Of a stretch of 64,000 nucleotides of DNA, positions 1 to 9,224 are shown one piece after another (within the stretch, counting starts at the first letter, position 1; each line of letters begins with the position of its first letter). The translations under genes were made by a program, and so were the position numbers. Under the pieces are notes generated by a model. That model saw only the letters and a program-made list of their open reading frames with translations, did no database searches and was not told the DNA's origin. The stretch is taken from contig JAAUTY010000005.1 in the NCBI GenBank assembly GCA_012031265.1, forward strand, positions 62,001 through 126,000, written 5' to 3'. This DNA is from Spirulinaceae cyanobacterium SM2_1_0 (GTDB taxonomy: Bacteria; Cyanobacteriota; Cyanobacteriia; Cyanobacteriales; Spirulinaceae).

Positions 1-1257
1 AACCCCGCCCGGACTCAGGGCGAGATCGAGCTGGTGACGGTGATCGTCGATCAGCCCGCCCTCGGCCCCACTCAGTTTCGTGACATCGATGGTCACTGGG
101 CCGCAGATTTTATCAATGCGCTGGCCAGCCAGGGGCTGATTCGCGGCTTTCCCAATGGCAACTTCCAGCCAGAAGGGTCGTTGACACGCGCTGAGTATGC
201 CGCTCTGATCGCGCAGAGCTTCGATCTGCCGCGCCAACTCGGTACGCGCGGCAGCTTCAGCGATGTGCCGGAGTCCTTCTGGGGGGCGACGGCGATCGCC
301 AAAGCGGCGGCGATGGGTTTCATTGCCGGTTTCGGTGACGGGACCTTTCGCCCCCAGCGCAACTTGACGCGCGTGCAGGCGATCGCCTCGCTGATTGGCG
401 GCCTGGGCCTGACGGGCGGTGTGCCAGACTTGCTGCTGTTCTATCGCGATCGCGCCGCCATCCCCAGCTATGCCGTGAATGCCGTGGCGATCGCCACTCA
501 GCACCGCCTAGTGGTGAATCACCCCGAACTGGATCAACTCGAACCCAACCGCGACATCAACCGCGCCGAAATCACCGCGTTCCTCTACCAAGCCCTCGTC
601 GCTACCCAGCGCACCCCTACTCTAGCCTCGCCCTACATCGTCAGCCCTGATCGCTACCTGCCCAGCTTCAGCGACATGACCGCGCATTGGGCCAACGACT
701 TCATCCGCCGCCTCGCCAGCGCCAATCTCGTCAGCGGTTTTGCCGACGGCAGCTTCCAGCCCGACGCCCCAATCAATCGCGCCCAGTATGCGGCGCTGCT
801 TGTGAAGGCACTCAACCCAGCTCCGCTGCGTCCTCCGGCGCGCTTTCTGGATGTGCCCAGTGATTTTTGGGGGGCGGCAGCGATCGACCAGGCCTACCAA
901 GCGGGCTATCTGTCCGGCTTTCCCGACGGCACTTTTCACCCTGAGCAACAGTTAAAGCGGGTTCACCTGATTCTCTCGCTGGCGAATGGTCTGAAATTGC
1001 CCGCCGCTGAGTTGGCAACGCTGACTCTGTATCGCGATCGCGATGCCATCCCGGCCTATGCTGAAGGGGCGATCGCCGCTGCTACCCAAGCCAGAATCGT
1101 CGTCAGCTACCCCGATTCTCGCCAGCTTCAGCCCCGCGAAAATGCCAGCCGCGCTGACGCCGCCGCGATGGTCTACCAGACCCTCGCCTACCAGGGTCAA
1201 ATCAGCCACCTCAATTCGGCCTACATCGCTGGCGAACTAGAGCCGGTCAGTACTTGA
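1..1257 (+). CDS. SLH (S-layer homology) repeat protein, N-terminus outside window
   Basis: The frame is open to base 1, so the gene probably starts before the window; the first in-window start is a GTG at 34. About 400 residues are visible and consist of SLH-like units, recognisable by F-D/R-D-V/I...W...I..L...G...G-F.DG.F.P....R.E/Q. Two blocks of three units (first block near residues 15-190, second near 210-390) resemble each other, with shared FWG, GDGTFRP/PDGTFHP and LYRDR patterns, so the array looks like an internal duplication. SLH domains normally bind cell-wall polymer and in cyanobacteria occur in outer-membrane porins and envelope proteins. No porin barrel is seen in the visible part, and a signal peptide would lie upstream. 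Role inferred: envelope attachment. The downstream gene is convergent. Confidence 0.85.
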   Translation, partial: NPARTQGEIELVTVIVDQPALGPTQFRDIDGHWAADFINALASQGLIRGFPNGNFQPEGSLTRAEYAALIAQSFDLPRQLGTRGSFSDVPESFWGATAIAKAAAMGFIAGFGDGTFRPQRNLTRVQAIASLIGGLGLTGGVPDLLLFYRDRAAIPSYAVNAVAIATQHRLVVNHPELDQLEPNRDINRAEITAFLYQALVATQRTPTLASPYIVSPDRYLPSFSDMTAHWANDFIRRLASANLVSGFADGSFQPDAPINRAQYAALLVKALNPAPLRPPARFLDVPSDFWGAAAIDQAYQAGYLSGFPDGTFHPEQQLKRVHLILSLANGLKLPAAELATLTLYRDRDAIPAYAEGAIAAATQARIVVSYPDSRQLQPRENASRADAAAMVYQTLAYQGQISHLNSAYIAGELEPVST

Positions 1258-1289
1258 AGCGGCCAATACTGCATCGATCTGCACTCATT

Positions 1290-1769
1290 TCAATTTGAGA
1301 GCCGGTGATAGAGTGCGAGGCCGCCGCGATCGCCGCGCTCCAGATGCCATTCACGGTCTAGATAGGTTGTTTGTAGCCAGCCTTTTGCCCAACTCCCCAG
1401 CGGCAGCCCAAAACGCAGCGCGCCCAACTCGACCCGAGCCTGCTTGGCGACGAATTCGAGTCGCTGCTGCGGGGTGTAGGTGGCTTGGCTACGGACGCTG
1501 AGCCATCCCAGCGGGGTTTCGAGCCGATTCTCGAAGTGACCGGTCTCGGGTGTGAAGCACTGCACAACACGCGCCGGAAACCGGCCATTGCCGCTCGTCC
1601 AGATCAGCAACCAACAACCGGCGAGGTCGGTGGCGGTGCCCCGTTGGCGCTGGCGTTCGAGCTGGGCGATCGCCGCCTGTAGTGTCGCTCGGTCGGGAGC
1701 AGGGCCGCTGAGTAGGGATTCTAGAGTGGCGATCGCCGCAGTTGGGGGCGAGGAGTCGAGGTCTGACAT
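1290..1769 (-). CDS. PAP/fibrillin family protein
   Basis: Plastid-lipid-associated protein/fibrillin family, about 159 residues from the ATG at 1769; an in-frame extension to 1832 is possible but adds an unconvincing N-terminus. The N-terminal third is helical and rich in A, L, Q and R. The fibrillin signature L-A-G-C-W-L-L-I-W-T-S follows near residue 48, with a beta-rich remainder. In cyanobacteria these proteins associate with thylakoids and bind lipids or quinones during photo-oxidative stress (family knowledge). No transmembrane segment or signal peptide is visible. It is convergent with the SLH gene and lies just downstream of the dnaJ-like gene on the same strand, with a gap of about 70 bp. 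The family call is fairly firm; the specific role is unknown. Confidence 0.75.
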   Translation of the reverse strand: MSDLDSSPPTAAIATLESLLSGPAPDRATLQAAIAQLERQRQRGTATDLAGCWLLIWTSGNGRFPARVVQCFTPETGHFENRLETPLGWLSVRSQATYTPQQRLEFVAKQARVELGALRFGLPLGSWAKGWLQTTYLDREWHLERGDRGGLALYHRLSN

Positions 1770-1842
1770 GGGTGAGTGCAAGCAGGAGAGGGTTGACCAA
1801 TCTGAGGCAATGAAGGCAATGTCTAAGGGCAATTGCTACCGC

Positions 1843-2898
1843 TCAATCCTCAACCAGCCAATCCTGGCGCGGATTGAAGCGTTCGGTGGCGCGCAGTTTT
1901 TCATACAGCTCGCGCTCTTCGGTGGTCAGCTCGATGGGGATGACCACCGCCAACTCCACCAACTGATCGCCACGCTGACTCTGACCGCGTGGATAGCCTT
2001 TATTCGCCAAGCGCAGGCGCTGACCGGAGCGGACTCCAGGTGGCACATTCATTTTCACAAGGCCGTCCAGCGTGGGCACGGCGATCGCCCCTCCTAGCAC
2101 GGCTTCACTGGGAGTCAGCGGCACGCGACAGAAAATGTCTGACCCCTGCAAGCTGAAAAACTCGTGCGGTTCGAGGGCAATTTTCAAATACAGATTGCCG
2201 CCGTGGAGACCTTGACCCTTGAGACGAATTTTTTGTCCCGCCAGCGTGCCGGGGGGCATATCGACTTCGAGCGATCGCCCATCTTCGAGTCGGATGCGCT
2301 CGCGGCCACCTTTATAAGCTTTTTCCAGCGGCAAGTTCAAGCGGGCTTCGACATCGCGAGGACGTTCTCGCGGCGGTTCGGGTGGGCGGGCTGGACGTGG
2401 GGGCGTGCTCCGAACCGGGGGGCGATCGCGCTTGACCGTACTGCGAGGGCGAGCCTCGACTGTGTAGGCGGTCTTGGTGTTGCCCGGTCGGTAGGCATCC
2501 GGAGCCTTGGCATCGACGCGGGTGCTCGGCTCACGGTTGAGCAGTTGTTCCACAAAGCTATCGAAATCGCGGTATTCGCCGTAGTCGAAGCCATTGCCAT
2601 TGCGACCGTTGCGGCTGGCGGTTTTACGCGCTGCCGCCTGACGCGCGAAGCCGTTTTGTTGCCAGAAACGGGCAAATTGGTCGTATTGCGATCGCCGACT
2701 GTCATCCGAGAGGATTTCGTAAGCTTCGCCAATGTCTTTAAATTTTTCTTCCGCCGCTTTGTCGCCAGGGTTGAGATCGGGGTGATAGCGCCGTGCCAGT
2801 TTGCGAAAGGCGCGTTTGATCTCATCGCTACTAGCGGCCGTCTCGACCTCCAGGATTTCGTAGTAATTGCGGAAGTTTCGCATCGAATTGCGTGCCAT
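1843..2898 (-). CDS. DnaJ-like co-chaperone, zinc-finger-less (CbpA/DnaJ type II)
   Basis: Hsp70 co-chaperone of about 351 residues. A J domain occupies roughly residues 10-75 with the HPD tripeptide in RRYHPDLNPG, which stimulates DnaK ATPase. A low-complexity R/P-rich linker follows, then two beta-rich C-terminal substrate-binding domains (a run containing LEVDMPPGTLAGQKIRLKG, then VPTLDGLVKMNVPPG). The CxxCxGxG zinc-finger module of classical DnaJ is absent, as in CbpA-like or cyanobacterial short DnaJ proteins. ATG 2898 and ATG 2883 are both possible starts. A longer start at 2919 is disfavoured because it lies inside a perfect hairpin (2910-2925). The gene appears monocistronic; heat regulation cannot be judged. 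Confidence 0.88.
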   Translation of the reverse strand: MARNSMRNFRNYYEILEVETAASSDEIKRAFRKLARRYHPDLNPGDKAAEEKFKDIGEAYEILSDDSRRSQYDQFARFWQQNGFARQAAARKTASRNGRNGNGFDYGEYRDFDSFVEQLLNREPSTRVDAKAPDAYRPGNTKTAYTVEARPRSTVKRDRPPVRSTPPRPARPPEPPRERPRDVEARLNLPLEKAYKGGRERIRLEDGRSLEVDMPPGTLAGQKIRLKGQGLHGGNLYLKIALEPHEFFSLQGSDIFCRVPLTPSEAVLGGAIAVPTLDGLVKMNVPPGVRSGQRLRLANKGYPRGQSQRGDQLVELAVVIPIELTTEERELYEKLRATERFNPRQDWLVED

Positions 2899-2909
2899 CA
2901 CCGAAGCAG

Positions 2910-2925
2910 CCCCGACCAATCGGGG
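2910..2925 (-). promoter_or_regulatory. Short perfect hairpin in dnaJ-like leader
   Basis: CCCCGA and TCGGGG form a 6-bp stem around a 4-base loop just upstream of the dnaJ-like start. A -35-like GTTGAC lies next to it on the minus strand. It could be a 5'-UTR element that affects translation; function is inferred only from position. Confidence 0.35.
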
Positions 2926-3156
2926 TCAACTGAACAAATTAACAGTTTAGACTCTACTGTAGCTTTGACTGGAGAGTTCGCGAGCAACCTCAATCGCTTG
3001 CGCCGCTGCTACTCCTCAACCTGTCCTATTGTCCGCTGCGCTCGCCAGTGTGCCGCCGTCACCCCCACAAACGGACTCAGGTTCGCTAACAGCAGCATCG
3101 CGTTCAAGTCCCGCAACTTCAACGTCGGCAACTCAAACAGCAACCGACAGCCGCTT

Positions 3157-5415
3157 CTAGGCGCGAATCTGAGGGCGAAAATTGCGTAGGCGCAGGGCAT
3201 TGGTGACCACGGAGACAGAGCTAAAGGCCATCGCGGCTCCGGCGATCATCGGGTTGAGTAACCAACCGAGCAGCGGGTAGAGGATTCCCGCCGCGATTGG
3301 GATGCTGGCGACGTTGTAAATGAAGGCAAAAAAGAGGTTTTGACGAATATTGCGAATCGTCGCCTGGGAGAGCTGAATCGCGGCGACTAATCCCTGTAAG
3401 TCGCCGGAGATCAGAGTAATGTCGCTGGCGGCGATCGCCACATCTGTCCCGGTGCCAATGGCAATGCCAACATCGGCTTGCGCCAGCGCGGGCGCGTCAT
3501 TGATGCCGTCGCCGACCATGGCGACACATTGACCGGTCGCTTGCAGCGTCGCGATCTGCGCCGCCTTTTGGTCGGGGCGGACTTCTGCAAAGACCTGCGG
3601 AATGCCGACCTCGGCAGCGATCGCTGCCGCTGTGCGGGGATTATCCCCCGTCAGCATCACGACCTGCAAGCCCAGCCGTTTCAGGTTCCGAATCGCGGCG
3701 GCTGAGGTGGGCTTGACGGCATCAGCGATGCCCATGAGCGCTGCCACTTGCCCATCGGCAGCGAGCCAGATCACGGTTTTTCCCTCGCTTTCGAGGCGAT
3801 CGCCCGCCGCCTGCAAGCTGCTGGTCTCGATGCCGCACTCATGCAGCCAGCGCGGTGTGCCGATCTGTACCCAACGATCCATGACCCAGCCTTGCACACC
3901 GCTCCCGGCGATCGCCTCGAAGTCACGAGCCTCCCGCAGCGTCACCGCCTGCGACTGTGCATACTGCACGACCGCCTCGGCGAGGGGATGCTCTGAGTTT
4001 TGTTCCAGAGAGCCAGCGAGTTCAAGTAATCTGAGTTCGTTGCCCGCCGCCGTTCCCTGCACCGTCAAGTAGTCGGTCACGGTCGGTTGACCCTGGGTGA
4101 TCGTGCCGGTTTTGTCCAGAACGAGTGTTTGGATTTTGTGCGCCAGTTCCAGGCTGTCCGCCCCTTTGATCAAAATGCCATACTCCGCCCCCTTGCCAGT
4201 CCCGACCATGATCGAAGTGGGTGTCGCTAGTCCCAACGAGCAAGGACAAGCAATGATCAGCACACTGACCGTCGGGATCACGGCCAGCGTGATTTGGCCG
4301 GTGAAGGCGAACCAGAGGATGAAAGTGAGGAGCGCGATCGCCATCACGGCAGGCACAAACCAGCTCGCGACCTGGTCAGCCAAGCGCTGAATCGGTGCTT
4401 TTGATCCCTGCGCCTGCTGCACCAGCTTGACGATCTGCGCCAAAACCGTGTCCTGACCGACGCGCGTTGCCCGGAATTCAAAGCGACCGGTTTTATTCAG
4501 GGTCGCACCGATGACCTCATCGCCAGCACCTTTGCGAACCGGCAGGCTCTCGCCGGTGACCATCGCCTCGTCCAGCGTCGATTCTCCAGCGATGATCTCG
4601 CCATCTACCGGCACTTTCTCACCCGGCCGCACCAGGATGACATCGCCGACCCTCACTTCAGCAATGGGAATATCCAGCGTCTGACCATCGCGGCGCACGC
4701 GCGCCGTTTTTGCCTGCAAGCCGACTAGCTTGCGAATCGCTGCTGAGGTTTGTTTTTTCGCCCGGTTTTCCAGCCAGCGTCCCAGCAGGATCAGGGCAAT
4801 GATCACGGCCGCGGCTTCAAAATACACATCGGGCTGCAGGCCCTGCGCGGTGAACCATTGGGGATAGAAGGCCGGAAAGAGGGAGTAGAGATAAGCCGTG
4901 CCTGTCCCGACGGCCACGAGCGTATCCATCGTCGCCCTGCGCCGCTGGAGCGACTTCCAGGCGTTGATGAAGAAGCGATCGCCCGCCCAAACCATGATCG
5001 GTGCGGTCAACCCCATCTGTAGCCAGGGATGGTGCAGCCACATCGGGATCAGCGGCAGCGACCAGCCAGTCATCATCGGCAGCGAGCCAATGACGAGAAT
5101 GGCGCTGAGGGTGAGGCTGACCGCGACTTTGCGCCGCAGTTGGCGCTCGGCAGCCTGTTGCTCCCGCTGTTCGGCGGCGTCAGCCGCCGCGAATACGTCG
5201 TCTTGCAGCGGCTGCGCGCTGTAACCGGCGGCCGCAACCGCTGCTTGCATTTCACTGACGCTAATTTTCTGAGCATCGTAGGTCACAACCGCTTGCTCCG
5301 CCCCGAAATTGACGCGGCAGGCGGCGACTCCCGGCACCGCCTTCAGGGCTGCTTCGACATTGTTGACACAAGCCGCACAACTGAGGCCGCGCAGCTTCAA
5401 GGTTTGCTGGTTCAT
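3157..5415 (-). CDS. pacS: Copper-transporting P1B-type ATPase (PacS-like)
   Basis: 752-residue Cu(I) pump. The N-terminus is very close to cyanobacterial PacS and carries a heavy-metal-associated domain with GLSCAAC (CxxC). Eight membrane helices are expected. The transmembrane metal site is CPC ([13 protein letters not shown]), the phosphorylation site is DKTGT, the actuator loop is TGES and the hinge is [10 protein letters not shown]. In cyanobacteria PacS loads copper into the thylakoid lumen for plastocyanin and cytochrome oxidase (family knowledge). The start ATG at 5415 has GGAG six bases upstream and overlaps the stop of the copper chaperone gene by 4 bp, so the two are translationally coupled. 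The operon lies behind a MerR-type operator. A CtaA-type importer is less likely given the PacS-like N-terminus. Confidence 0.93.
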   Translation of the reverse strand: MNQQTLKLRGLSCAACVNNVEAALKAVPGVAACRVNFGAEQAVVTYDAQKISVSEMQAAVAAAGYSAQPLQDDVFAAADAAEQREQQAAERQLRRKVAVSLTLSAILVIGSLPMMTGWSLPLIPMWLHHPWLQMGLTAPIMVWAGDRFFINAWKSLQRRRATMDTLVAVGTGTAYLYSLFPAFYPQWFTAQGLQPDVYFEAAAVIIALILLGRWLENRAKKQTSAAIRKLVGLQAKTARVRRDGQTLDIPIAEVRVGDVILVRPGEKVPVDGEIIAGESTLDEAMVTGESLPVRKGAGDEVIGATLNKTGRFEFRATRVGQDTVLAQIVKLVQQAQGSKAPIQRLADQVASWFVPAVMAIALLTFILWFAFTGQITLAVIPTVSVLIIACPCSLGLATPTSIMVGTGKGAEYGILIKGADSLELAHKIQTLVLDKTGTITQGQPTVTDYLTVQGTAAGNELRLLELAGSLEQNSEHPLAEAVVQYAQSQAVTLREARDFEAIAGSGVQGWVMDRWVQIGTPRWLHECGIETSSLQAAGDRLESEGKTVIWLAADGQVAALMGIADAVKPTSAAAIRNLKRLGLQVVMLTGDNPRTAAAIAAEVGIPQVFAEVRPDQKAAQIATLQATGQCVAMVGDGINDAPALAQADVGIAIGTGTDVAIAASDITLISGDLQGLVAAIQLSQATIRNIRQNLFFAFIYNVASIPIAAGILYPLLGWLLNPMIAGAAMAFSSVSVVTNALRLRNFRPQIRA

Positions 5416-5621
5416 GAGTGGCTCCGCTCGGCAACGGTGTAACCGGCTTGGGCGATCGCGCTCTCGATCGCCGCGACTGCGGCAGTACTGACGATGCTGA
5501 CCTGCTTGGTTTTGGGGTCAGCGGTCACCTGCGCGCTCGCATCAACGGCTTGCACGGCTTGAGTGACGTTGGCAACGCAGGCCGAACAGGCCAAATCGGG
5601 GACAGTCAGCAGCAGGGGCAT
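5412..5621 (-). CDS. Copper chaperone, Atx1/CopZ-like HMA domain
   Basis: Single heavy-metal-associated domain of about 69 residues from ATG 5621; ATG 5636 would add five residues. The metal motif is [11 protein letters not shown] (CxxC), followed by a beta-alpha-beta pattern ending in AIAQAGYTV. Such proteins carry Cu(I) in the cytoplasm and hand it to the N-terminal domain of the cognate ATPase, here the overlapping downstream pacS (4-bp overlap). The usual G-M-T/H before the first Cys is replaced by D-L-A. The gene is the first of the operon, directly behind the palindrome at 5660-5677. Confidence 0.85.
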   Translation of the reverse strand: MPLLLTVPDLACSACVANVTQAVQAVDASAQVTADPKTKQVSIVSTAAVAAIESAIAQAGYTVAERSHS

Positions 5622-5651
5622 GGTCGCAGCGCTCAAATTATAATGCCCCCA

Positions 5652-5682
5652 TTTTGAAGTCTCCAGTCAACTGGAGAGTCAA
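5652..5682 (-). promoter_or_regulatory. MerR-family (CueR-like) operator-promoter of the copper operon
   Basis: On the minus strand a TTGACT -35 box (plus 5677-5682) is followed by a 19-bp spacer and a weak -10, TCAAAA (plus 5652-5657). A perfect 18-bp palindrome (plus 5660-5677, core CTCCAGT-CA-ACTGGAG) fills the spacer. An over-long 19-bp spacer filled by a dyad is the classical layout of MerR-family metal-sensor promoters. The regulator gene is not in this window. A better TATAAT lies nearer the gene but is wrongly spaced from this -35. Confidence 0.7.
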
Positions 5683-5772
5683 GCCCCAATTTTTCGGGGC
5701 GTGCAACGAGCGCGTGAGCGTGGGTTACTGGGGAGAAGCCGCGTGGCTTGTTTTACACTGAGAGATTGACGA

Positions 5773-5780
5773 GCGATCGC
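5773..5780. repeat. HIP1 octamer (example of many through the window)
   Basis: GCGATCGC here is one of a large number of copies spread over coding and intergenic DNA from 1 to about 62.9 kb. It is the highly iterated palindrome of many cyanobacteria and underlies the organism call. It is absent from roughly 63.0-64.0 kb. Confidence 0.9.
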
Positions 5781-5810
5781 CAGTTCCCCCACGACAGGAG
5801 CCACAACGCC

Positions 5811-6203
5811 TTGCAAACCAGTCAAGTGACGGCGGCTGAGTTAGCTGCCCTGGATGACCAACTCTCCAAACGCTTTATCGACCTCGATCCGGCCGGGTAC
5901 TTCATCATCTATCTCGACCGCGAGGCAGGGTTGATCTGCGCCAAGCACTACAGCAACACGATCAACGAGAAAGGCCTGGCCTGTGATCCCGAAACTGGCG
6001 AGCCGCTCTGTGTGCGTGGTGGCGTCCAACGCACCCATACCACTCTCTTCACCGGTCGCACCGCCAAGGAGTTGGGGATGAAAATTACCGAAGCCGCCGA
6101 TCCCTGTCCGGTGACCCGCTACGACCACGCCCTCTATCTCGGTCGCGAGTTTGTGCGCGCGGAGCTGGCGCTGCTCAGCGGGCAGGAGTATGTGCAGGAT
6201 TGA
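5811..6203 (+). CDS. DUF4346 family protein
   Basis: About 130 residues from a TTG start at 5811, chosen because AGGAG lies 10 bases upstream; an ATG at 5748 would add 21 residues unlike the family. The family pattern D-L-D-P-A-G-Y-F-I-I-Y-L-D-R-E is followed by A-K-H-Y-S-N and a C-terminal R-Y-D-H-A-L-Y-L-G-R-E. It is a cyanobacterial conserved family of unknown biochemical function. No membrane segment or signal peptide is visible. The gene is transcribed divergently from the copper operon and stands alone. Confidence 0.7.
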   Translation: MQTSQVTAAELAALDDQLSKRFIDLDPAGYFIIYLDREAGLICAKHYSNTINEKGLACDPETGEPLCVRGGVQRTHTTLFTGRTAKELGMKITEAADPCPVTRYDHALYLGREFVRAELALLSGQEYVQD

Positions 6204-6260
6204 GCGGCTGAGGGTTGATCTGCTCGGAGTGAGCCTTGATTAAGTTCCAAGTTTTGAGTC

Positions 6261-6296
6261 TTGAATTTTGAGTCAGCTCTGCCACTCAAAATTCAA
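6261..6296. repeat. 13-bp inverted repeat, intergenic, terminator-like
   Basis: TTGAATTTTGAGT (6261-6273) and ACTCAAAATTCAA (6284-6296) are perfect inverted copies around a 10-base loop, embedded in more AT-rich related sequence (about 6242-6315). It lies between convergent genes (DUF4346 and CYTH), where a bidirectional terminator is expected. A related AACTCAAAATTC-type stretch lies near 49580, so it may belong to a dispersed intergenic repeat. Confidence 0.55.
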
Positions 6297-6323
6297 AACT
6301 AAGAACTTAAAACTCATCCATTC

Positions 6324-6818
6324 CTAAGTGTGGGCAGGATCGCCTGAAAGTTGTTGTTCCCATTGCGAGAAGGGAAAATCGACGAGGCTGGCGTTGGTGT
6401 AGCGCGGATCGTGGGACACCTCTGGGCCGAGCCAGTCGGGATACTCAAATGTTTGCGTGGTGCTGGTTAGCTCGACCTCGGCGACGATTAGGCCTTGATT
6501 ACGGCCCGCAAACTCGTCAATTTCCCAGACAATCGCGCCCTGCGGCAGACGGTAGCGGGTCTTTTCCAGCGGCGGGCGATCGCCCAGTTGCAGCAATTCT
6601 CGCGCGTCGGTCACCGGAATCTCGTATTCAAATTCCAAGCGGCTCAACCCGACCGCTTTGCTTTTGATCGTCAGGTAGGCGCGATCGCCCGCAATCCGCA
6701 CGCGCACAGTCCGCTCCGGGTCACGGTTGAGATAGCCCTGGCAATAGTAAACGCCGACGGCTCCAGCCCGCCAGCCCTCGCCGCTCACTAAAAATTTGCG
6801 CTCAATCTCAACGGCCAC
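6324..6818 (-). CDS. CYTH domain protein (triphosphate tunnel metalloenzyme)
   Basis: About 164 residues beginning at a GTG (6818) preceded by GAGGAGG; a longer frame to 6914 lacks such a site and would run into the era promoter region. The protein opens with the CYTH hallmark E-I-E-R-K (ExExK). Alternating basic and acidic strands follow (RTVRVRIAGDRAYLTIKS, LEFEYEIP, WEIDEF, LIVAEVEL), forming the tunnel. Family members hydrolyse inorganic triphosphate or cyclise nucleoside triphosphates in the cytoplasm; the small stand-alone form suggests a tripolyphosphatase. It is divergent from era with about 98 bp between them. Confidence 0.85.
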   Translation of the reverse strand: MAVEIERKFLVSGEGWRAGAVGVYYCQGYLNRDPERTVRVRIAGDRAYLTIKSKAVGLSRLEFEYEIPVTDARELLQLGDRPPLEKTRYRLPQGAIVWEIDEFAGRNQGLIVAEVELTSTTQTFEYPDWLGPEVSHDPRYTNASLVDFPFSQWEQQLSGDPAHT

Positions 6819-6916
6819 ACTGACCTCCTCGCTACCAATGGCAAGCTGGCAAACACGCGCGTCAACCGCCATCGAGCCGCGTGCCACAATAGATAGCGTA
6901 CTGCGATCTGCCAACT

Positions 6917-7867
6917 ATGGACGCCGATTCTGCGCCAACGCCTGCTATTCCCCTGATTCCCACCGCACCGCCGGGGTTCAAATCGGGCTTTGTCGCCATT
7001 GTCGGGCGGCCGAATGTCGGTAAATCGACGTTGATGAACTACCTGGTCGGACAGAAGATCGCGATCGTCTCGCCGGTGGCTCAGACGACGCGCAATCGGC
7101 TGCGGGGCATTCTCACCACCGAGGCGGCGCAGGTCATCTTCGTGGATACACCCGGTATCCACAAGCCTCACCATGAGCTGGGCCGGGTACTGGTGCAAAA
7201 TGCGCGCTTGGCGATCAATGTGGTTGATTTAGTTCTGTTCGTGGTTGACAGCAGTGTGCCAGCGGGGGGGGGCGATCGCTTCATCGCCAATTTACTGGCA
7301 AAAACGCCAGTGCCGGTAATCCTAGGCTTGAATAAGGCAGATCGGCAGACGGGAGACGTGGCGGCACTGGATGCGAGTTATCAACAACTGGGTCAGGCGG
7401 GTCAGTGGGAACAGTGCAAGTTCTCAGCTTTGACGGGTGAGGGACTGGATGAATTATTGGCACAAGCGATCGCCCAACTCGAACCCGGTCCCTACTACTA
7501 CCCGCCGGAGCTGGTTACCGACCAGCCAGAGCGTTTCATCATGGGTGAGCTGATCCGCGAGCAGATTTTGCTGCATACGCGCCAGGAGGTGCCGCATTCG
7601 GTGGCGATCGCCATCGAGCGAGTGGAGGAGCAGCCGGAGATCACCCGTGTTCAGGCGGCGATCGCCGTCGAGCGCGCTTCGCAAAAGGGCATCCTGATTG
7701 GCAAGCAGGGCGCAATGCTCAAGACCATCGGCAGCGCTGCCCGCCAGCAAATCCAGAAGTTGATCGCGGGCAAGGTTTACCTAGAACTCTTCGTCAAGGT
7801 CGAAACCCAGTGGCGGCAGTCGCGGCGGCAGCTTGCCGAGTTTGGTTATCGGGTCGAGGAATCATAA
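6917..7867 (+). CDS. era: GTPase Era
   Basis: 316 residues. After a 20-residue extension the GTPase domain shows G1 GRPNVGKST, a switch region with TTRNRLRGI, G3 DTPGIHKPHH and G4 NKAD. A C-terminal type II KH domain includes the glycine loop GILIGKQGAMLK. Era binds the 3' end of 16S rRNA and assists 30S subunit assembly. ATG 6917 is taken as the start; a few N-terminal residues are uncertain. It is convergent with the phosphoesterase gene, with only 7 bases between the stops. Confidence 0.96.
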   Translation: MDADSAPTPAIPLIPTAPPGFKSGFVAIVGRPNVGKSTLMNYLVGQKIAIVSPVAQTTRNRLRGILTTEAAQVIFVDTPGIHKPHHELGRVLVQNARLAINVVDLVLFVVDSSVPAGGGDRFIANLLAKTPVPVILGLNKADRQTGDVAALDASYQQLGQAGQWEQCKFSALTGEGLDELLAQAIAQLEPGPYYYPPELVTDQPERFIMGELIREQILLHTRQEVPHSVAIAIERVEEQPEITRVQAAIAVERASQKGILIGKQGAMLKTIGSAARQQIQKLIAGKVYLELFVKVETQWRQSRRQLAEFGYRVEES

Positions 7868-7874
7868 GTCACAG

Positions 7875-9098
7875 TCACGCCGCGCATTTCGCAGCACCGA
7901 GGCGCTGCTCGCAGGTTGCCTTTTCACTCGCGGTCAGGCTGTTGGGATCGACATCGCGCCGCAGCACGCGCCCGTTGTGACCGAGCAGGAAGCGGGGCAG
8001 GTCTTCGTACTTGATCTCGGCTAACGTCTGCATATCGTAGGTGGTGTAGCGGGTCAGCTCTGGTGTCTCGAAATCGATGTCGATCACGGTCATCGCTTTC
8101 CAGGGCGGCAACTGACTATCCACGAGCGGGCGCGGACCAGAGCCGATAATGCCCATGTGCAAGAGTTGCAGGTTGCCGCTCTTGCCGGGATAGTAGGCGT
8201 GGTGGTGACCACTGATGTAGGTGTGGACGTTGTAGCGTTCGAGTAGGGCGTGCAGTTTGTCGGCATTGTCCATCACATCGCCGGGTTGGTTGCGACCGAC
8301 GGCAACCGCATAGAGCGGCAGGTGACCGAGCAAAATACGGATTTTGGCATTTTGGGCAGCGTCACTGGCGAGCGCTTTTTCCACCCAGGCGAGTTGCTCG
8401 TCGGGGATGTGGCTGGAGGAGCCGTCCCAGGCGAGGAAGAAGATGTCGCCGTACTTGAAGCTGTAGTAGAAGGGGAACTCGTAGCGATCCACAAATTCGA
8501 TGCCGGGGTCGTGGGCAGGATTTTGCCAGTATTCAGCCGCGAGGTCGCGTTCTTTTTGGAAGAGGAATTTGTTGTTGACGCCGAGGGCACTGGAAGCGTC
8601 GTGGTTGCCGACGGTGAACCCGTAGGGCAACTGGGCTTGGCGGAGTGGCGTGCCGACGTGCTCATCGAAGGCGGCCCACATGGCTTTGATTTGGTCAAGA
8701 CCGAGGCTGAGATCCTGTCCCGCCACCATGTCGCCACTACAGACCACCATGTCCGGTTGCCAGAAGGGCAGGAGGGCGATCGCCTTGTCCACTTCGGGGT
8801 CGTAGTCGGTGGAGCCGTAGGCGGCATTGAGGTCGCTGATGACCGCTAGGCGCACGTCGCCGCGCGGCGGATTGTACAGACCATCTGGGCCGACACTGGC
8901 CACGAGCTGTTGCGTCTCGGGCGGCAGCGGTGCGGGGGAGGCAGGCGTTTCCTCGTCGGGGGCGATCACTGTTGCAGGCGGCGCGGCAGGGTCAGTCGCG
9001 GCGGGGGAATCGGAGTCAAGTGCGGCTCTGGTGCAGGACAGACAGAAGGCAACCAGCAAACCGGCGACGAGCAGAGTGAGAAACCGCAGCCAACGCAT
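7875..9098 (-). CDS. Lipoprotein calcineurin-like metallophosphoesterase
   Basis: 407 residues with an N-terminal signal (MRWLRFLTLLVAGLLVAF) ending in a lipobox-like L-S-C near residue 22, so probably membrane-anchored outside the cytoplasm. After a P/A-rich spacer, metal-binding motifs of the calcineurin-like superfamily follow in order: ISDLN (first D; the usual DxH is altered to DLN), CSGDMV (GD), VGNHD (GNHD), GHLPL and SGHHHAYY (GHxH). This gives a two-metal phosphoesterase; the substrate is not predictable. The missing H of DxH is noteworthy but not rare. The gene is a single transcription unit, convergent with era. Confidence 0.85.
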   Translation of the reverse strand: MRWLRFLTLLVAGLLVAFCLSCTRAALDSDSPAATDPAAPPATVIAPDEETPASPAPLPPETQQLVASVGPDGLYNPPRGDVRLAVISDLNAAYGSTDYDPEVDKAIALLPFWQPDMVVCSGDMVAGQDLSLGLDQIKAMWAAFDEHVGTPLRQAQLPYGFTVGNHDASSALGVNNKFLFQKERDLAAEYWQNPAHDPGIEFVDRYEFPFYYSFKYGDIFFLAWDGSSSHIPDEQLAWVEKALASDAAQNAKIRILLGHLPLYAVAVGRNQPGDVMDNADKLHALLERYNVHTYISGHHHAYYPGKSGNLQLLHMGIIGSGPRPLVDSQLPPWKAMTVIDIDFETPELTRYTTYDMQTLAEIKYEDLPRFLLGHNGRVLRRDVDPNSLTASEKATCEQRLGAAKCAA

Positions 9099-9224
9099 AG
9101 GGATTCAGAGACGAGCAGGGAGTAAACAACTTGACGCTGATGCTAGCGCATTGCGACCCGTTTTTAGCGGCGAGATGGTCAGGATGATCCGGGTGACCCA
9201 TTACGGCTGCCGCCCTAATTCCAA

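Noticed and set aside
6917-7000. GGGGTTCAAATCGGG resembling a tRNA T-arm
   Set aside because: It lies within the era coding sequence and no acceptor or anticodon arms fit.
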